Source of the DNA: Croceibacterium xixiisoli | Lineage (GTDB): Bacteria; Pseudomonadota; Alphaproteobacteria; Sphingomonadales; Sphingomonadaceae | Assembly (NCBI RefSeq): GCF_009827305.1 | Contig: NZ_WTYJ01000003.1 | Coordinates: 372,001 to 436,000, forward strand | Reading direction: 5' to 3' | DNA length: 64,000 nt | Part shown: positions 7,597-15,270 of the stretch, piece by piece | Numbering within the stretch: position 1 is the first letter of the stretch | How the letters are laid out: each line of letters opens with the position of its first letter | The notes under the pieces: model-generated | Told to the model about the DNA's origin: nothing | What the model saw: the letters and a program-made list of their open reading frames with translations, nothing else | The model's database searches: none | Made by a program: the position numbers and the translations under genes

Positions 7597-9072
7597 ATGG
7601 CGTCGAGTGTTATCGCGCGGGAACAGGTGTTGGACGTGCGCAATCCGCGCACTGGCCAGGCGGATCACCGCCTGGTCGTGACGAGGGCGGAAGAGGTTGC
7701 GGCCAAGGCTGCGCGGCTGCGTGACAATCAGCGGGAATGGGCCGCGATGCCGCTCGATGCGCGCTGCGGCGTGATGGGGCGGTGGCTGGGCGTTGTCCGG
7801 CGCGCTGCGGCGGACATCGGAAATGCCGATGCGGTGGACACCGGCGGGTGCCACACCTCCTACATTCAGGGCTTCATCACCATGGCCAATATCGGCGGGT
7901 GGATCGAAGATGCGGGCAAGGCGCTGGACAATTACCAGTTCCACGGCCGCAGCGCGGTGATGCCCGATGTGGAGGTGCGCACCCAGTTGGTGCCCTATTC
8001 GCTGGTCGGTGTGATCAGCCCGTGGAATGCGCCGCTGATGCTGGCCATGCTCGATGCCATTCCGGCGCTGTTCGCCGGCTCTGCCGTGCTGATCAAGCCC
8101 AGCGAAGTGACCCCGCGGGTGATCGAGGCGATCTTCGAAACCGTGCGCGAAGTGCCTGAACTGGCTGCTGTTTTTGATTATGTCGCCGGGGCCGGCGATG
8201 TCGGTCAGGCGGTCATCGAGGAAGTGGATCTGGTCTGCTTCACCGGCAGCGTGCCGACCGGGCGCAAGGTGGCTGTCGCCTGTGCGCAGCGGCTGATCCC
8301 CTGCTTCCTGGAACTGGGCGGGAAAGACCCCGCGATCGTGACCGCAGACGCCGATCTGGAACGCGCGGCGACCGCCGTTCTGCGCGGTGCGGTCTATGCC
8401 ACGGGGCAGGTCTGCTATTCCACCGAACGCGTCTATGTGCACGAAAGCATACATGACGAATTCGTCGCCCTGCTTGCGCAAAAAGCGCGCCACGTACGCC
8501 TGAACACGCCAGATCCCCGCGCGGGCCACATCGGACCCTTCACTTTCGCGCCCCAGGCCGACATCGTGCTGCGGCATCTCGAAGAGGCGAAATCGGCCGG
8601 CGCGCAGGTGCTGACGGGTGGCGAAATCGAGAACCACGATGGCGGGCTCTACATGCGCCCGACCGTGCTGACCGGGGTGACGCATGACATGGCGATCATG
8701 CGCGAGGAAACCTTCGGCCCCTGCGTGCCGGTAATGGCTTATTCCGACATCGATGAGGCGATCCGGCTGGCCAATGACACGCAGTTCGGCCTGACCGCAT
8801 CGGTCATCGCCGGCAATGAGGAGGATGCGCTGGCCATCGGGCGGCAGATCAATGCCGGGGCGGTGTTCCTGCAGGATACGTTCCTGACCTTCGGCAAGAT
8901 GCGCACGGTCGGCACGCACAGCTTTGGCTTCTCGGGGCTGGGCGGTTCGCGCACCGGGCTGGATTCGATCCTGCGCTTCGTCCGCCGCAAGGCGCTGATG
9001 ACGCAGCATGGCGCAGTGGCCGATATTCAGGACGATCATCACCTGGGCGCACCCAAAGGCCCGCCGCAGTGA
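7597..9072 (+). CDS. NAD(P)-dependent aldehyde dehydrogenase
   Basis: Cytoplasmic aldehyde dehydrogenase, 491 aa, full length. Landmarks are SPWNAPLMLAMLDAIPALFA (Rossmann region, N-terminal half), FTGSVPTGRKVA near 215, the general base in LELGGKDPAIV near 245, the catalytic cysteine in TGQVCYSTER near 275 and EETFGPCVPV near 370. ATG 7597 is preferred to TTG 7594 because AGGAG sits six bases upstream. The gene is the first of three overlapping genes (alcohol dehydrogenase and esterase follow), which fits sequential oxidation of an aromatic alcohol to aldehyde to acid. Confidence 0.92.
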   Translation: MASSVIAREQVLDVRNPRTGQADHRLVVTRAEEVAAKAARLRDNQREWAAMPLDARCGVMGRWLGVVRRAAADIGNADAVDTGGCHTSYIQGFITMANIGGWIEDAGKALDNYQFHGRSAVMPDVEVRTQLVPYSLVGVISPWNAPLMLAMLDAIPALFAGSAVLIKPSEVTPRVIEAIFETVREVPELAAVFDYVAGAGDVGQAVIEEVDLVCFTGSVPTGRKVAVACAQRLIPCFLELGGKDPAIVTADADLERAATAVLRGAVYATGQVCYSTERVYVHESIHDEFVALLAQKARHVRLNTPDPRAGHIGPFTFAPQADIVLRHLEEAKSAGAQVLTGGEIENHDGGLYMRPTVLTGVTHDMAIMREETFGPCVPVMAYSDIDEAIRLANDTQFGLTASVIAGNEEDALAIGRQINAGAVFLQDTFLTFGKMRTVGTHSFGFSGLGGSRTGLDSILRFVRRKALMTQHGAVADIQDDHHLGAPKGPPQ

Positions 9073-10172
9073 GGATCGCGGCTGCGATCAGCCGGGCGGG
9101 GGAAACGGCCCCGCATATTGCAGAGGCTGAACTGGAGGATCCGCGCGCCGGAGAAATGCGCGTGCGGATCGTCGCCACCGGGATCTGCCATACCGATCTG
9201 CATGCGCAGGACGGGCGGCTGACCCCGCTGCCGATCGTGCTGGGGCATGAGGGCGCGGGTGTGGTGGAAGCGCTGGGCGATGGCATCAGCGATTTCGCCG
9301 TGGGCGATCATGTGGTGCTGTCGGGCAGTTCCTGCGGCACCTGCCCATCCTGCGCGGCCAGCCGGCCCAGCTATTGCGACACGGCCATGCCGCGCATTTT
9401 CGGTGGCGGGCGGATGGACCGGTCGGTGGCGCTGAGCAGTGGCGGGGAGCCGATCCATTCGCATTTCTTCGGCCAGTCGAGCTTCGCCAGCCATGCTATC
9501 GTGCCCGAACGCACGGCGGTGAAGGTGCCGGCCGATCTGCCGCTGGCGAGCCTGGCACCGCTGGGCTGCGGAATCATCACCGGGGCCGGCACCGTGCTGG
9601 AAACGCTGGCGATCCGTCCGGGGCAGACGCTGGCGGTGTTCGGCACCGGCGGCGTGGGGCTGGCGGCGATCATGGCGGCGCGGCTGGCCGGCGCGGCGCG
9701 GATCGTCGCGGTCGATCTGTCGGATGAACGGCTGAAACTGGCCCGCGATCTGGGGGCGACAGATCTGCTGCGTGGCGACCAGGCGGATCTTGCGGCCGCC
9801 ATTCGCGCCATCACCGGCCGCGGGGTGGATGCCAGCATCAACACCACCAATGCCCCGGCGGTGTTCGATGCGGCGATGGATTGCCTGGCCATGCGCGGCA
9901 CCGCCGCCTTCGTCAGCGCCCCCTATGGCGAATGGGCGCCCAGGATGTTTCCCATGCTCAGCGGCGGCCGGTCGTTGAAAGGCGTGCTGGGTGGCGATGC
10001 TGCCCCGCGCAGTTTCATTCCCATGCTGGCCGAATATTGGCGACAGGGGCGTTTCCCCTTCGATCGTTTGCTGACATTTTACCCCTTTGCCGACATAGAC
10101 CGGGCTTTCGCCGATGCGCGGGCGGGCCGGGTGATCAAACCTGTTTTGCTGATGGAAGGACAAGCCGCATGA
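9069..10172 (+). CDS. zinc-dependent aryl-alcohol dehydrogenase
   Basis: Medium-chain zinc alcohol dehydrogenase of the benzyl/aryl-alcohol type (XylB/AreB-like), 367 aa. Catalytic zinc ligands are in [15 protein letters not shown] and [11 protein letters not shown]. The structural zinc site is [15 protein letters not shown], and the NAD-binding loop is [14 protein letters not shown]. The GTG start overlaps the aldehyde dehydrogenase stop (GTGA), and its stop overlaps the next ATG, so the three genes are translationally coupled. The residues [12 protein letters not shown] are typical of aryl-alcohol enzymes. Confidence 0.9.
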   Translation: MRIAAAISRAGETAPHIAEAELEDPRAGEMRVRIVATGICHTDLHAQDGRLTPLPIVLGHEGAGVVEALGDGISDFAVGDHVVLSGSSCGTCPSCAASRPSYCDTAMPRIFGGGRMDRSVALSSGGEPIHSHFFGQSSFASHAIVPERTAVKVPADLPLASLAPLGCGIITGAGTVLETLAIRPGQTLAVFGTGGVGLAAIMAARLAGAARIVAVDLSDERLKLARDLGATDLLRGDQADLAAAIRAITGRGVDASINTTNAPAVFDAAMDCLAMRGTAAFVSAPYGEWAPRMFPMLSGGRSLKGVLGGDAAPRSFIPMLAEYWRQGRFPFDRLLTFYPFADIDRAFADARAGRVIKPVLLMEGQAA

Positions 10173-11062
10173 ATCGTGAACTGCGCACAATTCTGGAAGG
10201 CTTCGGTCGGGAGCTTTCGCCTGAACTGATCCAGGGCACCAACGCGCTCTTCGCCGGGCTCAACCTTGGGATCGCGCCGGAAACGCGGATCACCCGCGAC
10301 ATTTCCTATGGCGATGATCCGCGCAACCGGCTGGATGTGTTCACCCAGGATGGCACCAGCGGCGCGCCGGTGCTGATCTTCGTTCACGGCGGCGGCTTCG
10401 TCATGGGTGACAAGCACAGCGAGGGCAGCGCATTCTATTCCAATTTCGGCGATTTCGCGGCGCGGCGCGGCATGGTCGGGGTGCCGATCACCTATCGTCT
10501 GGCGCCGGCCAACCGCTTCCCGTCCGGGGTCGAGGATCTGGCCAATGCCATCCGCTGGGTGAAGGCCAATATCGCCGATTACGGCGGTGACCCGTCGAAG
10601 ATCGTGCTGGTCGGGCAGTCGGCGGGCGCGGTCCATGTCGCTGGCTATGTCGCCCACAAGGCATGGCATGTGGAACCGGGCGGCGGCATCGCCGGCGCGC
10701 AGATGTTTTCCGGTATGTTCGATACGCTGACGGTCATCCCCAATGGCTTCCACATCGCCTATTACGGCGACGACCCCAAGGGCTGGGGGCGTGCATCCTG
10801 CATGGCCGGGTTGCTCAACACCGATATTCCGCTGTGCTTCACCCTGTCCGAACTCGATCCGGAAGATTTCCAGAAACAGGCAGCCCAACTGGTCGGTGCC
10901 TGGGGCGTGGCCCATGCGGCCTATCCGGAAATGCATCTGATCACCGGGCACAACCATGTCTCCCCGATCCTCAGCATCGGATCGAGCGAGAGAGAGATCG
11001 AACGACTGGTGGCGGGTTTTGCGCTGCGGGCCATCCGGCGCAGTGCCGCCGCAGGGAAATAA
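10169..11062 (+). CDS. alpha/beta-hydrolase (HSL/BD-FAE-like carboxylesterase)
   Basis: Cytoplasmic esterase/lipase-type enzyme, 297 aa, with no signal peptide. The oxyanion-hole motif FVHGGGF lies near residue 71 and the nucleophile elbow GQSAGA near 150, followed by a late aspartate (SELDPEDF) and histidine (TGHNHVS) completing the triad. It starts inside the alcohol dehydrogenase stop (ATGA). Position in the dehydrogenase operon suggests hydrolysis of an ester of an aromatic compound; this is an inference. Confidence 0.88.
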   Translation: MNRELRTILEGFGRELSPELIQGTNALFAGLNLGIAPETRITRDISYGDDPRNRLDVFTQDGTSGAPVLIFVHGGGFVMGDKHSEGSAFYSNFGDFAARRGMVGVPITYRLAPANRFPSGVEDLANAIRWVKANIADYGGDPSKIVLVGQSAGAVHVAGYVAHKAWHVEPGGGIAGAQMFSGMFDTLTVIPNGFHIAYYGDDPKGWGRASCMAGLLNTDIPLCFTLSELDPEDFQKQAAQLVGAWGVAHAAYPEMHLITGHNHVSPILSIGSSEREIERLVAGFALRAIRRSAAAGK

Positions 11063-11069
11063 GAGAGAG

Positions 11070-11094
11070 GGCGCGCGGTGTGGTGCCGCGCGCC
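11070..11094. terminator. bidirectional hairpin between esterase and dioxygenase genes
   Basis: GGCGCGCGG (11070-11078) and CCGCGCGCC (11086-11094) are perfect 9-base arms around TGTGGTG, midway between two convergent stop codons. Confidence 0.65.
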
Positions 11095-11108
11095 TTCCCA
11101 TCTATCAA

Positions 11109-12527
11109 TCAGAGATCGGCGACGACGCCATCCATCCAGCAGCCGTGAAATGCCATCGGCAGGGCGAAGGGCAGGGTGATGGTGGCAATCGGCGGGCGTG
11201 ATACGTCCCGCCCATCCAGGATCAGCAGATCCGATCGCTTTTCCGCAAAACGATCCACCACCGATAGCACATAGCCATCGCCTTCGGGCGCATCCGGATT
11301 GCGCGGCACGAACACCGGTTCCTGCGCGGCGGCGCCCTGCAGGTCGTGCGAAATCAGCTCGCCGGTTTCCCAATCGAGCTGCCCAATGCCCATTTTGGGA
11401 AAGTCGCGCAGCGCGAAATAACCGGTACGGTATTTTCCCATGGCAAAACGGTCGTCCATGCGCGGCATATCGCCCAGTGCGCCGGCCACCGGGGTGATCG
11501 TGACCGCTTCCTCATCTGGTTTCGACAGGTCGAAACTGATGCGGCTGATCTGGGTTACGCCTTCAGCGGGCGTGGGCAGATTGCCGTGCTTGTCGGGGAA
11601 GAAACAGAACACATTGCCAGGTGAATAGGGCACGTCGACATGCACCACATCGCCTTCGCTGAAGGCGTTCATCACATGACCCATCACCATATTCGGAATT
11701 CGGAACCAGCGCAGCTGATCCACCGTGCCATTGCGCGGCATCACGCCCCAGGCAGAGGCAAGATCATCGTCGTAGACATACCAGGCCTCGCCCCGGCGCA
11801 GTTGCGCGTCACTAGCCAGCAGCGGCATGATCGGGAAGACGATGTGATCGCGGGTGACGCCCCAATCATGGCTGAGGCCGGGGAAAGGGGTATGGAACCA
11901 TTCTTCGCGTACCAGCGCGCCGTCCGCGTCGAACACATGCAGCGACGCATCGGTGCTCGCTTCGCCCTTGGCATAGACGCCATAGCTCCACCATTCGCCC
12001 GTCACGGGATCGATCTTGGGGTGAGCAGTCAGTGCGCTGCTTTCCAGCTTCCCGAAATCGCCGACCGGCAGGGTTTCCAGCGTAGTCGGATCGATCCGGT
12101 GGGGACGTGAATCCTCGCGCAAGGCAAACAGTTCGCCATGATGGGCGAAGGCGTAGGTATTGCCGGTGTTGTCACGGTCGGGGATGTTGGAGACTGAAGG
12201 ATCGTCGGAATATTTGTTGCGATATTTGCCATACAGCCGGCGCCGCGCTTCGCGTTCGCGCTTGAGCCTTTCGGTCATCACATAGCGGCTGCGAAAACTG
12301 ACATGGCCATTGTCGAACCAGAAGGCCGATACCTGCCCATCGCCATTGAGAACGATGTCATTTTCAAGACTGGGATACTGCCGGTCAGGTCCGATTCGGA
12401 AATAACCCCCCTTCAGTTCTGGCGGAATCGTCCCTTCCACTTCGCATTCGAAGACATCCGCTTCAAAGCGCATCGGTTTCTTGTGCTGCTGGCCGAAACT
12501 GGCCGCAGCATGGAAAATTTCCGGCAT
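11109..12527 (-). CDS. carotenoid oxygenase family (lignostilbene dioxygenase-like)
   Basis: Non-haem iron dioxygenase of the carotenoid-cleavage family, 472 aa. It cleaves a conjugated C=C bond; sphingomonad members often split lignostilbenes to vanillin-type aldehydes. The four iron-binding histidines fit SALTAHPKIDP, FPGLSHDWGVT, MVMGHVMNAF and LPMAFHGCW. GYFRIGPDRQYPSL near residue 40 and the seven-bladed propeller spacing are as expected. GGGAG lies five bases before the ATG. It is divergent from an NTF2-like enzyme gene and convergent with the alcohol/aldehyde dehydrogenase operon. Whether stilbenes or apocarotenoids are the substrate is not decided by sequence alone. Confidence 0.9.
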   Translation of the reverse strand: MPEIFHAAASFGQQHKKPMRFEADVFECEVEGTIPPELKGGYFRIGPDRQYPSLENDIVLNGDGQVSAFWFDNGHVSFRSRYVMTERLKREREARRRLYGKYRNKYSDDPSVSNIPDRDNTGNTYAFAHHGELFALREDSRPHRIDPTTLETLPVGDFGKLESSALTAHPKIDPVTGEWWSYGVYAKGEASTDASLHVFDADGALVREEWFHTPFPGLSHDWGVTRDHIVFPIMPLLASDAQLRRGEAWYVYDDDLASAWGVMPRNGTVDQLRWFRIPNMVMGHVMNAFSEGDVVHVDVPYSPGNVFCFFPDKHGNLPTPAEGVTQISRISFDLSKPDEEAVTITPVAGALGDMPRMDDRFAMGKYRTGYFALRDFPKMGIGQLDWETGELISHDLQGAAAQEPVFVPRNPDAPEGDGYVLSVVDRFAEKRSDLLILDGRDVSRPPIATITLPFALPMAFHGCWMDGVVADL

Positions 12528-12606
12528 CTTTTTCTCCCTTATGTTACCCCCAGAGTGAACCGGGTTGCCGCCTCAAGGCAAGACCACAATAAAAGGAGAT
12601 GGATGA

Positions 12607-13161
12607 ATGGCCGAAGTGTGCTGGCCTGACGGTGTGCCGCAGATCATGCCTGCGGATGATCGCGGTGAAATCCAGGAATTATACGCCCGCTATGCCTGGG
12701 GGCTCGATCTCGCCGATGAAGAACAGGTGATCGCCACTTTTGCGGAAGACGCGGAGTTCGACCATCTGTGGCAGGGCAAGGCCAATGGCCACGAGGCGAT
12801 CCGGGAAAACCTGCGCAGCCTTTGGTACGACCGTCAGCATTGGTGGTATGGCCGCCAGCACGCCATGAACCATTTCATCATGGATCCGCATCCCGAAGGT
12901 GCGCGGGTGCGCTGTTTCTTCCAGATCCTGCAATGGAACGCCGATTACGGCACCAGCTTCGTGTTCGGCATCGGCACGCGCGACGATCGTCTGGTCAAGC
13001 GCGATGGCCGGTGGAAGTTCTTCCGCCTGCATGTGAATGCCTGGACGGCTGCGGATCAGGTGCCGTGGAAGGGTGAACGGACAATGCCGCAGCGCCCGCG
13101 CCACATCTCTCCGCCGGCCGATACACGGCCCTTCGACGAGCAGACACGCGACCCCTGGTAA
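12607..13161 (+). CDS. NTF2/SnoaL-like enzyme next to lignostilbene dioxygenase
   Basis: Cytoplasmic 184-aa protein with an NTF2-like fold: DRGEIQELYARYAWGLDLAD opens the domain, then FAEDAEFDHLWQGKANGHEA, HAMNHFIMDP and RDGRWKFFRLHVNAW. AGGAG lies well placed before the ATG. It is divergent from the dioxygenase gene. Sphingomonad diarylpropane lyases (LdpA type) belong to this superfamily and produce lignostilbene by removing formaldehyde, which a dioxygenase then cleaves. Such a role is my inference from adjacency; a SnoaL-type dehydratase or isomerase is equally possible by sequence. Confidence 0.8.
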   Translation: MAEVCWPDGVPQIMPADDRGEIQELYARYAWGLDLADEEQVIATFAEDAEFDHLWQGKANGHEAIRENLRSLWYDRQHWWYGRQHAMNHFIMDPHPEGARVRCFFQILQWNADYGTSFVFGIGTRDDRLVKRDGRWKFFRLHVNAWTAADQVPWKGERTMPQRPRHISPPADTRPFDEQTRDPW

Positions 13162-13190
13162 GCGTGCCACGCGGCTAGATCCGCGGTGGG

Positions 13191-13216
13191 ACAGGCGGGC
13201 ATCATGGCCCGCCTGT
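13191..13216. terminator. strong hairpin between convergent genes
   Basis: ACAGGCGGGC (13191-13200) and GCCCGCCTGT (13207-13216) are perfect 10-base arms around ATCATG. The hairpin serves the NTF2-like gene and the lysine-rich gene that converge here. Confidence 0.65.
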
Positions 13217-13223
13217 TACTCCG

Positions 13224-13655
13224 TCACGTGGCGGGCTTTTCCTGCGTCTTGCGGGCAGACTTCGGACCAGATCCAGCCTTGGGAATCTTGGCCAGTTTCT
13301 TCTTGTCCTTCTTTTCGCCGCCCTTCTTCTCTTTGGCCTTCTTCTTCTTGTCCGATGATTTATCGGATTTGGTCTTAGCGGGCTTGGCGTGGCCGGCCTC
13401 GGCAGCCAGCACGGCTTCTGCCAGAATGCGCACATGCGCCGCCAGCGGGCGGATGCTCCGGTCGAGCACGGCGCGGGCGAGTTCCGCCGGGGTCAGGTTG
13501 GCAGGATCGAGTGCCGGGGGCGTGGACTTTGCGGCGTTTGCGGGGGCGGCAGCGGCTGCCGGTTCCGCCAGTGTTTCTGGCGGGTCACTTGCGGGATGTG
13601 TTGCCTCCGCTTGCGCCACCTCTTCCGGTTTCTTCGTATTGCTGCTGCGCGCCAT
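13224..13655 (-). CDS. lysine-rich, H1-like tail protein downstream of ppx
   Basis: Protein of 143 aa in three parts. The N-terminus (1-60) is acidic, Ala/Pro-rich and probably disordered. A short helical middle (about 65-100, LTPAELARAVLDRSIRPLAA) follows. The C-terminal 40 residues are strongly basic, with KSDKSSDKKKKAKEKKGG and further Lys/Glu/Asp/Ser runs. The ATG at 13655 has GGAAGG five bases upstream; a longer start at 13715 lacks this. The gene lies 106 bases after ppx on the same strand. The tail resembles histone H1-like and PASK-type sequences that bind nucleic acid or polyphosphate. I recognise no named family. Confidence 0.7.
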   Translation of the reverse strand: MARSSNTKKPEEVAQAEATHPASDPPETLAEPAAAAAPANAAKSTPPALDPANLTPAELARAVLDRSIRPLAAHVRILAEAVLAAEAGHAKPAKTKSDKSSDKKKKAKEKKGGEKKDKKKLAKIPKAGSGPKSARKTQEKPAT

Positions 13656-13761
13656 ATCTACCTTCCGTTCGCTGATCGATTGGAATGCAGGCGCAGCGTG
13701 ATTCATGGCAAGCAAACTGTCAACTCGTCACAAAACTGCAATATATGGCGCGATAACACTG

Positions 13762-15270
13762 TTATCCGGTGGCAGCTTCCGCGAATACGATTTCGTGCTG
13801 CAGACCAAGCCATTGGCCCAGGGCCTTGCAGTCATTGCGCACCAGATCCGACACCAGGGCTGCCCGGACCGGATCGACCCGCAGGATCAGCCGGTTTTCG
13901 TCGCGGCGCAGGGCGCTGCTGGACAGCGATACGCGTGATCCGGCCCCGAGCCGGCGGCACAGGCGGATCGCCAGCCCCCATCCCACGGCTTCCCGCAATT
14001 GTTCCGGGCTGGCGATACGCGCCAGTTCCGGCGGCAATTCGCTGCGGCCGCAGGACGCCAGCAGCGCGGCGGCAATCCGCGCACGGTCGGCGGGGGAAAG
14101 AGTCAGCCAGCGCTTTTCCATCGCCCATTCATAGGCATGGCGTGCCCGATGGTTGGGTTCGACCTGTGCCGCGGCCAGCGCGAACATGGTCGCGGTCAGG
14201 CGCAGCCTTTCGCTGCCATTGCCGCTGCCCCCGGCCACGGGCGCAGTCCAGGCGGCAATGGTGGCGGCCAGCGTTGCCGAACCGCCGCGCGGCGCAACGA
14301 AATGGCTGACGGCGGCGATCAAGGGATCCTGTTCCTTCGCACCCGGGCTCAGTCGATCGAACAGCACACCTTCACGCAGGCCCCATGATGAAAACACCAG
14401 ACCATCGGGCTTCAACCGCGCCAGCATGACCCGCAGCATGGCCGCCGCATCGGGCAGGCCGACCGCGCGGGAAGAGGATATTCCCGGGATCGGCGCCAGT
14501 TGCGCGGGCGTCATGCGCATGATCTGCTTGGCCGCAGCGTCGGCATCTTCGCAGCTGAGGCGGAAGCCGTGTGGATCGGTGACGGGATGGCTGTCGCGCC
14601 GCATGGCAAAGGCGGCCAGCGCGCGCCAGGTGCCGCCGACCATATAGAGGGGCCCCGGGTGGGCATTGGCCCAGCCGACCCGGTGCAGATCTTCCGCCAC
14701 CGCCTTGCGAAATGCGGGCAGGCCGGCTTCGCGCAGCTTGGGCAGGCGCAGCGTGCCCAGTTGCAGGCTGGCGGCACCATGCAATTCGCCATTTTCGACC
14801 TGCACCAGTTCCAGGCTGCCGCCGCCGAGATCGGCCACCGTTCCCAGCGCCCCGGGGAAGGCGCCGATCACGCCCGTGGCCGATGTCAGCGCCTCTTCCT
14901 CTCCCGACAGCAGGCGGGGGGACAGGCCAAGCTGCACCACCCGTTCCAGAAATTCGGGGCCGTTGGCAGCATCGCGGACGGCGGCGGTTGCCACAGTGTC
15001 GACATTGCGCACCTCCAGATCGGGCAACAACGCGGCGTAACGGCCCAGTGCCGACAGCGCCAGATCCATCGCCTTGTCCGGCATGCGCCCGGTCTGCGAC
15101 AGATCGCGCCCCAGCCGGGCACTGACTTTTTCATTCAACCAGACATTAGGGGCGCGGGGCGGGCCGGAATAGACCACCAGGCGCACCGTATTGGACCCGA
15201 TATCGATAACCGCCCGATCAGGCTGGTCGCTTACCGGGGGACGTCGACGCGCGGCATTGCTGGCGATCAT
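13762..15270 (-). CDS. ppx: exopolyphosphatase (Ppx/GppA family)
   Basis: Exopolyphosphatase/pppGpp phosphohydrolase family protein, 502 aa. It releases phosphate from polyphosphate chain ends. The ASKHA-fold phosphate loop AVIDIGSNTVRLVVYSG is at residues 20-36, a second loop TVADLGGGSLELVQV lies near 145, and the catalytic glutamate region LSGEEEAL lies near 120. The C-terminal third is helical, as in the longer Ppx proteins. The start overlaps the ppk1 stop by four bases (ATGA), so synthesis and breakdown of polyphosphate are translationally coupled. Confidence 0.93.
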   Translation of the reverse strand: MIASNAARRRPPVSDQPDRAVIDIGSNTVRLVVYSGPPRAPNVWLNEKVSARLGRDLSQTGRMPDKAMDLALSALGRYAALLPDLEVRNVDTVATAAVRDAANGPEFLERVVQLGLSPRLLSGEEEALTSATGVIGAFPGALGTVADLGGGSLELVQVENGELHGAASLQLGTLRLPKLREAGLPAFRKAVAEDLHRVGWANAHPGPLYMVGGTWRALAAFAMRRDSHPVTDPHGFRLSCEDADAAAKQIMRMTPAQLAPIPGISSSRAVGLPDAAAMLRVMLARLKPDGLVFSSWGLREGVLFDRLSPGAKEQDPLIAAVSHFVAPRGGSATLAATIAAWTAPVAGGSGNGSERLRLTATMFALAAAQVEPNHRARHAYEWAMEKRWLTLSPADRARIAAALLASCGRSELPPELARIASPEQLREAVGWGLAIRLCRRLGAGSRVSLSSSALRRDENRLILRVDPVRAALVSDLVRNDCKALGQWLGLQHEIVFAEAATG

